From contig JALTPW010000626.1 in the NCBI GenBank assembly GCA_026999335.1, positions 1 through 9,803 on the forward strand: a DNA stretch of 9,803 nucleotides. Direction: 5' to 3'. Below, piece after piece: positions 4,811 to 9,803 of this stretch (positions are counted from its first letter, which is position 1; each line of letters begins with the position of its first letter). Both the position numbers and the translations under genes were made by a program. The DNA comes from Chromatiales bacterium (GTDB lineage Bacteria; Pseudomonadota; Gammaproteobacteria; SZUA-152). The notes under the pieces are model-generated. The model was given only the letters and a program-made list of their open reading frames with translations, had not been told where the DNA came from and made no database searches.

Positions 4811-6792
4811 TGCAACGCAAATCAAAATCCCCTCACCCGGCGTGCTTGCCCGTCAAGCTGCCACTGGATCTGCTGGGCCAGCATTCCCGGTCTATCCGGG
4901 AGATCCAGCAATTGGTGGGGATTCCGCCGCCTCATTGGCGCACCTTTTATTTGGACGCGCTGTTGGCCTACGCCAACTACGTCCAGCTGCTGCCAGCCTC
5001 GGAGGCCCATCACCACGCCGGCTCAGGTGGTTTGCTGAGCCATGGACTCGAGGTGGCGCTTCATGCCCTGCGCCTGCGCCGGGCGCATTTGTTGCCTCAA
5101 GGCGCGGACACCGAGGAGATCGTCGCCAAGCGGGAGGTGTGGACCTACGCCGTGTTCAGCGCAGCACTGCTGCACGACATCGGCAAGCCGCTGATGGATC
5201 AGGACATCACACGCTACGATCATAGTGGATGTGATGTTGGTCCCTGGGATGCGCTCACTTCCACCTTGTCGCCGAACACCTGGTATCGCATCCGCTTCCG
5301 CCACAATCGTGAGCACCGTCTGCATGAACGGGTAGCACCCCTGTTATCTCAACTCATTTTACCGCAGCGCGCCCTGGCCTGGCTCAGCGCTGATCGCGGC
5401 CTGTTAGCCACTTGGCTTGCTGCGGTCAGCGGGACATTCGAGGATGCCGGTATCCTGGGTGAGATTATCCAACAGGCTGATGGACTCTCCGTGGCAGGGA
5501 ATCTTGGAGCCTCGGGGGAAACGACCCGATTACCCGGCACTCGCCAGCCGCTGCACGAACGTCTGCTCACCGGGTTGCGCTTCCTGCTGAAGGAAAACAA
5601 GTTCCCCCTCAACCGCAATGGCGCGGCCGCCTGGTTTGACGGTGAGCGCTTGTGGCTGGTGAGCAAGCGCGGTATCGATACGCTGCGCGAGCACCTCGCC
5701 CAGGAAGGCCACACGGGTATCCCCTCCCGCAATGACCGCATCTTCGACGAGCTTCAGGAAAACGGCATCCTGATCCCCAATGGGGATCGCTCCATCTGGA
5801 AGGCGGCCGTGAGCAGTGACAACTGGTCACATACACTCACCTTCCTGTGCTTTCCGGCTGCGCGCCTCTGGCCTGACCCGGGCTCCCGGCCGGAAATATT
5901 TGCCGGCACGATCACGCCGGTGGAGACTGAAACTGGCGATACAGATTCAGAACCAGCAAAGCCGCAATCACCCGTGTTGGAAAACGCCTCTGAACCACAC
6001 CACCATGATGAAGAAAATCCCGCATCAAACATGCCGGTAACGAATACCCCTTCAGCCAGCGGCTTTGATCCCATCGAGTTTTTCGCCCCACCCTCATCCA
6101 ATCCGGATCAGCAAACCAATGATGACACGGCGCCGGTCAAACCCAGCAAGTCAACAGACACTGATCCCGAAACTGACGATGACCCCGGCCAGGCGTTCCT
6201 GGACTGGCTCCATGACGGCCTCAAGCAGAACCGTTTCGAGACTAACTCGACCAACGCCCGCATCCATTGCGTGGCAGAAGGTCTCCTGCTGGTCAGCCCC
6301 GGCATCTTCAAGGATTTCGACCGGGAAAACTGGCAACGGGTACAAAAGCGCTTTCAGAAACTCAAGATTCACCGCAAGACCGCACAAGGCACCAACATTC
6401 ACGCTTACCAGGTTGTGGGCAAGCGCAGCAGGAGTCGCATCAATGGCATCCTCATCGAAGACCCCGAACGGCTGTTCGAGGGCGTGCTGCTGCCGGAGCC
6501 CAATCCGCACCTGGCCCTTGGTCAGGCGGGACAAGCAAAACGGACTGAGCTTGCATGTCAGATGCCTTTGATAACCGCCTGCGCCCCGTGGTCGAGTTTT
6601 TGCCGGGCGCCATATTCACCACCGGCGCAGCCATGCTGTATACGGCGCCGACGACGTTCTTTCCCATCCTGCCTGGACTGGCGGAAATCACGGCCCTGGG
6701 ATTCGCCGGCCTGGGCGGGTGGCGCCTGTGGCAAGGCTGGCGCGTCTGTCGCTACCAGGGCCACCTTCGGCGGCTGCCCCGCTGCGTCTTGA
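4801..6792 (+). CDS. traI: MobH-family conjugative relaxase TraI, with anomalous 3' extension
   Basis: This is the DNA-nicking relaxase of an ICE. It would cleave oriT, stay attached to the strand and enter the recipient through the coupling protein. The N-terminal TraI_2 domain (about 25-375) shows the MobH signature SEAHHHAGSGGLLSHGLEV (68-85, histidines 70-72 and 81) and the HD motif LLHDIGK (123-129, H125-D126), plus PLHERLLTGLR (250-260) and NDRIFDELQENGILIPN (311-327). An acidic, Pro/Thr/Asp-rich linker (about 373-462) leads to TraI_2_C (about 464-572), with FLDWLHDGL, GLLLVSPGIFKDF and WQRVQKRFQKLKIHRKT. Relatives end close to the LLPEPNPHLALG segment (563-574). Here the frame continues to residue 663, and its last 79 codons overlap traD with Arg/Ser/Pro/Cys-rich sequence that looks non-coding. 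A TGA at 6546-6548 in the -1 frame lies 6 bases before the traD ATG and is the likely ancestral stop. ATG 4801 is the only reasonable start, since the frame is closed by TGA at 4771. Confidence 0.88.
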   Translation: MFCLQRKSKSPHPACLPVKLPLDLLGQHSRSIREIQQLVGIPPPHWRTFYLDALLAYANYVQLLPASEAHHHAGSGGLLSHGLEVALHALRLRRAHLLPQGADTEEIVAKREVWTYAVFSAALLHDIGKPLMDQDITRYDHSGCDVGPWDALTSTLSPNTWYRIRFRHNREHRLHERVAPLLSQLILPQRALAWLSADRGLLATWLAAVSGTFEDAGILGEIIQQADGLSVAGNLGASGETTRLPGTRQPLHERLLTGLRFLLKENKFPLNRNGAAAWFDGERLWLVSKRGIDTLREHLAQEGHTGIPSRNDRIFDELQENGILIPNGDRSIWKAAVSSDNWSHTLTFLCFPAARLWPDPGSRPEIFAGTITPVETETGDTDSEPAKPQSPVLENASEPHHHDEENPASNMPVTNTPSASGFDPIEFFAPPSSNPDQQTNDDTAPVKPSKSTDTDPETDDDPGQAFLDWLHDGLKQNRFETNSTNARIHCVAEGLLLVSPGIFKDFDRENWQRVQKRFQKLKIHRKTAQGTNIHAYQVVGKRSRSRINGILIEDPERLFEGVLLPEPNPHLALGQAGQAKRTELACQMPLITACAPWSSFCRAPYSPPAQPCCIRRRRRSFPSCLDWRKSRPWDSPAWAGGACGKAGASVATRATFGGCPAAS

Positions 6793-8588
6793 AGGCCGAT
6801 AAGGTGCCTGTCTCCTGGCACAAGCTGTTTTTGGGGCGTGGTTTTCGCTGGGATCAGCGCCACACCCAGCGACTGGTGGAATCCCGTCATCCACAGGCAC
6901 AGCGTTATCTGCAACCGGGAAAACTCTATCAGGCCGCCCGGCGCATGGAGATCCGCCTGGAACGCTCGCTCTTTTTGTCGTGGCTGCCCCGGCTGACGCA
7001 ACGGGATAGCGGCTGGAACCCGTTGCGCCCGCTGCCCGCCGTCGGCGGGGCGCCCGCGCTCCATGGCGTCGGCACCGAGGAAGAAACCGACATCTGGATG
7101 GACATCGGTGAGCGGGTCGGCCACAAGCTGGTGCTCGGCACCACACGGGTGGGCAAGACTCGCCTGTTGGAGATACTGGTCACCCAGGATATCCGGCGCG
7201 GCGATGTGGTGATCTGCTTCGATCCCAAGGGCGATATCGATCTGCTGCGTAGAATGCATGCCGAGGCCCGGCGGGCCGGTCGGCTGGACCAGTTCCATAT
7301 CTTCCACCTGGGCTTTCCCGACATATCGGAGCGCTATCACCCGGTGGGAGATTTTGCACGGATCACGGAGGTGGCCTCGCGTATTGCGACCCAACTCCCG
7401 TCCCAGGGCAACAGTGCCGCCTTCCGCGAATTTGCTTGGCGTTTCACCAATGTCGTGGCGCGTGCCCTGGTGGGCCTCGGCCGCCGTCCCGACTATCACA
7501 CCATCGCCCGTTATGTGACCACGATCGAGCCGCTGCTCACCGACTATTTCCACCTGTGGCTGGACAAGGAGGCGCCTGAGGATTGGAAACAAGGAGTGCA
7601 GCGGATCGAGGGAAACCTCAACGAGAAAACCCTGCCCATGGCGCTGCGCGGACGTGATTTTCACGCCATTGCCCTCACCCGATACGCCAAAGAACACAAT
7701 CTCTTCGATCCCGTGGCGGATGGCTTGCGCAGCGCCTTCGAATACGACAAAACCTATTTCGACAAGCTCACCGCCAGCCTGCTGCCCCTGCTGGAAAAAC
7801 TCACCAGCGGCCGCATCGGTGCCCTGCTGTCTCCCGACTACATAGACGGGGCTGACCGCCGCCCTATCCTGGACTGGATGCGGGTCATCCGCGAACAAGG
7901 CATCGTCTATGTGGGGCTAGATGCCCTGACCGACGCCGAAGTGGCCGCGGCCGTGGGCAATTCCATGTTTGCCGATCTGACCTCGATTGCCGGCCAGCTC
8001 TACAAACACGGCGACACCCAGGGGTTACCCACGCTCGATGGCCACACCAGCGTCAAGAAGACCATTCATGCCGACGAATTCAATGAACTCATCGGCAACG
8101 AGTTCATCCCGCTGCTCAACAAGGCCGGTGGCGCGGGATTCCAGGTCACCGCCTACACCCAGACCGCCAGCGACATCGAGGCGGGCATCGGGGATCGCGC
8201 CAAGGCGGGACAGATCACCGGCAATCTGAACACGCTCATTATGCTGCGCGTGAAAAACGAGATCACCGCCCGCACCCTGACCGACCAGCTTCCCAAGGCG
8301 CGCGTCTATACCAAGCTCGCCGCCTCCCAGGTCACCGATAATAACGACCCCGGCACCAGCACCGATTTCACCACCCGCAACGAGGATCGGCTCACCGAAA
8401 CGGAAATGGATATGCTCACGCCGGCCGACCTGGTGCAGTTGCCAAAAGGACAGGCCTTCGCCCTGCTGGAAGGCGGTCAACTTTACAAGTTGCGGCTGCC
8501 CCTGCCCGGCAGCGATCCATTACTACCGAAAGACATGGAAGCCATCCGCCGGGAACGCCTCACCTTCTATGGAATGGAGCATGGCTGA
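6555..8588 (+). CDS. traD: Conjugative coupling ATPase TraD (SXT/TOL type)
   Basis: This 677-residue type IV coupling protein is an inner-membrane ATPase that would deliver the relaxase-DNA complex to the mating-pair secretion channel. Two hydrophobic segments near the N-terminus (about 14-32 and 35-56) anchor it. Walker A is GTTRVGKT (195-202), and DVVICFDPKGDIDLL follows at 217-231. A Walker B-like TIHADEFNEL (503-512) carries D507-E508, and the GAGFQVTAYTQTASDIEAGIGDRAKAGQ stretch (about 527-553), followed by a segment ending LRVKNEITA, is typical of TraD in SXT- and PFGI-1-type elements. Length and domain order are normal and I see no damage in this gene. The ATG at 6555 begins MSDAFDNRLRP, which matches the usual N-RLRP opening of this subfamily. 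The Shine-Dalgarno is weak, so translation may depend on coupling to the relaxase, whose ancestral stop lies just before it. Its stop overlaps the next gene's ATG (8581) by 8 bases. Confidence 0.95.
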   Translation: MSDAFDNRLRPVVEFLPGAIFTTGAAMLYTAPTTFFPILPGLAEITALGFAGLGGWRLWQGWRVCRYQGHLRRLPRCVLKADKVPVSWHKLFLGRGFRWDQRHTQRLVESRHPQAQRYLQPGKLYQAARRMEIRLERSLFLSWLPRLTQRDSGWNPLRPLPAVGGAPALHGVGTEEETDIWMDIGERVGHKLVLGTTRVGKTRLLEILVTQDIRRGDVVICFDPKGDIDLLRRMHAEARRAGRLDQFHIFHLGFPDISERYHPVGDFARITEVASRIATQLPSQGNSAAFREFAWRFTNVVARALVGLGRRPDYHTIARYVTTIEPLLTDYFHLWLDKEAPEDWKQGVQRIEGNLNEKTLPMALRGRDFHAIALTRYAKEHNLFDPVADGLRSAFEYDKTYFDKLTASLLPLLEKLTSGRIGALLSPDYIDGADRRPILDWMRVIREQGIVYVGLDALTDAEVAAAVGNSMFADLTSIAGQLYKHGDTQGLPTLDGHTSVKKTIHADEFNELIGNEFIPLLNKAGGAGFQVTAYTQTASDIEAGIGDRAKAGQITGNLNTLIMLRVKNEITARTLTDQLPKARVYTKLAASQVTDNNDPGTSTDFTTRNEDRLTETEMDMLTPADLVQLPKGQAFALLEGGQLYKLRLPLPGSDPLLPKDMEAIRRERLTFYGMEHG

Positions 8589-9224
8589 GCAGCCGCGACT
8601 GACAGGCTTGTTATGGCTGGCCAAGTGGTTTTTCCTGCTATCTCTTTTTGTACTGGTGGTGGACATCTTCTGTGTATTTGTCCTCTGGTCTCCTAATGGC
8701 GCGCGCCACCTGGAATCTGTCAACAAGAGGTAGCGCTACTCGACCTGCAACCCTCCCAGGTGGCTTTTCTGGTCGACGTTACCCAGGCTTTCTATGAGCA
8801 GGTATTTGTCTCAACGGGCATTGATGGCACATTGCGGCAATCCGGCGCTGAAACGCCGGCTACAGCACACGACTTCGCAAACGCCCTGTGGCCGGTCCTG
8901 GAAACGGCCATGATCGGCCTGAAATTGTTTGCCCTTCGGGTTGGCATTCTGATCTTGACGCTGCCTTTCCTGATACTGATCACTGCCGTGGCCATGGCCG
9001 ATGGCTTTGTTGGCTGGTACCTGCGCCGTACCGGTGGCGAACGGGAGTCCGGCTTTATCTACCATCACGCCAAACGAGGCCTGGCGTGGTCGTTCCTGCT
9101 CCTTTGGGTCGTCTACCTGATCCCGCCCGTCCCAATGGACCCCAAATACCTGCTTCCTCCGTTCCTGATCGCGTCGGGGATAGCCACACGGCTACATGTT
9201 GCGTTCTTCAAGAAATATTTGTAA
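8581..9224 (+). pseudogene. Frameshifted DUF4400 / PFL_4697-like ICE membrane protein
   Basis: The gene starts at ATG 8581, overlapping the traD stop. The first frame encodes 50 residues, MAEQPRLTGLLWLAKWFFLL onward with one membrane helix, then FVLWSPNGARHLESVNKR, and stops at TAG 8731-8733. The -1 frame continues as QEVALLDLQPSQVAFLVDV and runs to TAA 9222-9224. It has two or three more membrane helices (about 8927-9000 and 9085-9200 in base coordinates) and the family's ERESGFIYHHAKRG motif, and it ends in FKKYL. Joined, the protein would be about 214 residues, the usual length for the PFL_4697-type ICE membrane family (DUF4400), which normally follows traD. The frame change must lie between 8697 and 8730 and equals one missing base. 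I see no canonical slippery heptamer there, so mutation or sequencing error is more likely than programmed frameshifting. An isolated GTG start at 8760 would give only the C-terminal 154 residues. Confidence 0.8.
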
Positions 9225-9344
9225 TAGGCGCGAAGAGAAAACACAAAGGAAAACTGGACCTTAGAGTCGATTTACGCGCGTATTTCCCACAGTTCTTCGT
9301 GGGTAAACTCGGTTTGTTACTCATAAAAACCGAACCGTGCCTGC
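9225..9344. other. Gene-free stretch with clustered palindromes
   Basis: After the DUF4400 stop there are three compact inverted repeats within about 60 bases: TACGCGCGTA (9273-9282); CCCAC (9286-9290) with GTGGG (9299-9303); and TCGGTTT (9309-9315) with AAACCGA (9327-9333). None is followed by a clear T-run, so they do not look like a standard terminator. They could be protein-binding sites, a degraded origin-type region or chance. Confidence 0.35.
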
Positions 9345-9551
9345 ATGTCTCATCTGAAAAAAATAAGGAGCCACGAATCCAGCATTAACATGCTGCCATC
9401 AAAAGGAAAACCTAACCTTGGCGCCGCTGCCAGGTTGATGGTGCCCGTTATATTAGAAGCACTTCACAATATCGATAACGAGAAGAAAGCAGGAGAAAGG
9501 CGCCATACAAGGATTGACGAGACACCCATAGCAACGCTGGCCAGGGACTAG
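9345..9551 (+). CDS. Short hypothetical protein, unrecognised
   Basis: This is a possible 68-residue protein, or 53 residues if translation starts at the internal ATG 9390. I do not recognise it. It is rich in charged residues, with a short hydrophobic helix-like centre (AAARLMVPVILEALHNID, about 27-44) and a basic stretch, EKKAGERRHTR, behind it. No membrane helix or known motif is visible. An AAGGAG at 9365-9370 lies inside the longer form and is 19 bases from ATG 9390, too far for a good ribosome site. The start is therefore uncertain, and the whole ORF may not be translated. A small hairpin CCAGG (9541-9545) / CCTGG (9552-9556) spans its stop and is followed by TTTC, perhaps a weak terminator. 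Confidence 0.3.
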   Translation: MSHLKKIRSHESSINMLPSKGKPNLGAAARLMVPVILEALHNIDNEKKAGERRHTRIDETPIATLARD

Positions 9552-9803
9552 CCTGGTTTCAGTAACATTTCCCCAGTAACGAACTTGGTTTTTGGGCTGA
9601 CAATCTCAAAATCCGAATGATATGCAGATTCCAAGGAAGCGCTTACCACAACTACTTTACAGGTACCCTTTCCCCTCTTGATTATGTTAAATAGTGCCCG
9701 CCCGAAAACCATCTAACCTCATGATTTAATATAAAAAACCACTCCATTCCTGGCGCGAAGAAAGCTATAATAAAGCAAGCCTTCCACTGAAAACCTGCAA
9801 AAA
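9552..9803. other. A+T-rich non-coding end of window
   Basis: I see no coding region on either strand in these 252 bases. A repeated CAGTAAC occurs at 9560-9566 and 9574-9580. A perfect -10-like TATAAT lies at 9766-9771, but no acceptable -35 box is found 16-18 bases upstream. It could belong to a promoter for a gene beyond the window's right edge. Confidence 0.3.

Noticed and set aside
6558..7898. A 446-codon open frame on the minus strand
   Set aside because: It lies entirely antisense to traD, whose protein shows clear family motifs. Long antisense frames are common in G+C-rich genes, and this one has no recognisable domain.
8715..8733. Programmed -1 ribosomal frameshifting in the DUF4400 gene
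   Set aside because: No X XXY YYZ slippery heptamer in the correct phase is visible, so a mutation or sequencing error is preferred.
9227..9761. Direct repeat GGCGCGAAGA at 9227-9236 and 9752-9761 as possible att sites
   Set aside because: A 10-base match is expected many times by chance in a window of this size, and no integrase or tRNA end is associated.
1..9803. CRISPR arrays, rRNA, tRNA, insertion sequences, integron attC sites
   Set aside because: I found no regularly spaced repeats, no tRNA-like cloverleaf or TTCGAATCC-type arm, no transposase and no attC-like core sites between the minus-strand genes.

Overview
The window suggests a Gram-negative proteobacterium, most likely a gammaproteobacterium, carrying an integrative conjugative element (ICE) or the remains of one. 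The clearest evidence is the plus-strand right half. It holds a MobH-type relaxase (TraI_2 / TraI_2_C architecture), a TraD coupling ATPase of the SXT/TOL type, and a DUF4400 (PFL_4697-like) ICE membrane protein. This set and order are typical of PFGI-1/SXT-like elements. The host cannot be named from the sequence alone.

Layout. Bases 1-114 hold no complete gene. Bases 115-3438 carry five minus-strand genes, visibly richer in A+T than the conjugation block. Read in the direction of transcription (right to left), they are an NmrA/ergot EasG-like NAD(P)-binding protein, a strong hairpin, a DUF4345-like membrane protein overlapping a DUF1772 membrane protein by 4 bases, a DUF4386 membrane protein, and a small P-loop kinase of the FlaR / topology-modulation type. 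Divergent from the first of these is an AraC-family regulator (3611-4570). The shared intergenic region contains two near-identical direct repeats and an inverted repeat, which look like operator half-sites. Bases 4571-4800 are a gene-free junction. Bases 4801-9224 are the conjugation block. Bases 9225-9803 are A+T-richer, contain several small palindromes and at most one short unrecognised ORF.

How the genes fit together. The left half reads as accessory cargo. The AraC protein probably senses a small molecule through its cupin domain and controls the divergent oxidoreductase, and perhaps the membrane proteins behind it. The substrate cannot be deduced. The right half reads as the DNA-processing part of a conjugation apparatus: the relaxase cuts and carries the strand, and TraD recruits it to the mating pore.

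Two anomalies suggest that the conjugation block is decaying or that the assembly has errors. The relaxase reading frame runs about 80 codons past its expected end into traD. The DUF4400 gene is split by a frameshift of one base. Both need a -1 change of frame. The usual ICE genes that follow DUF4400 are not seen in the last 580 bases.
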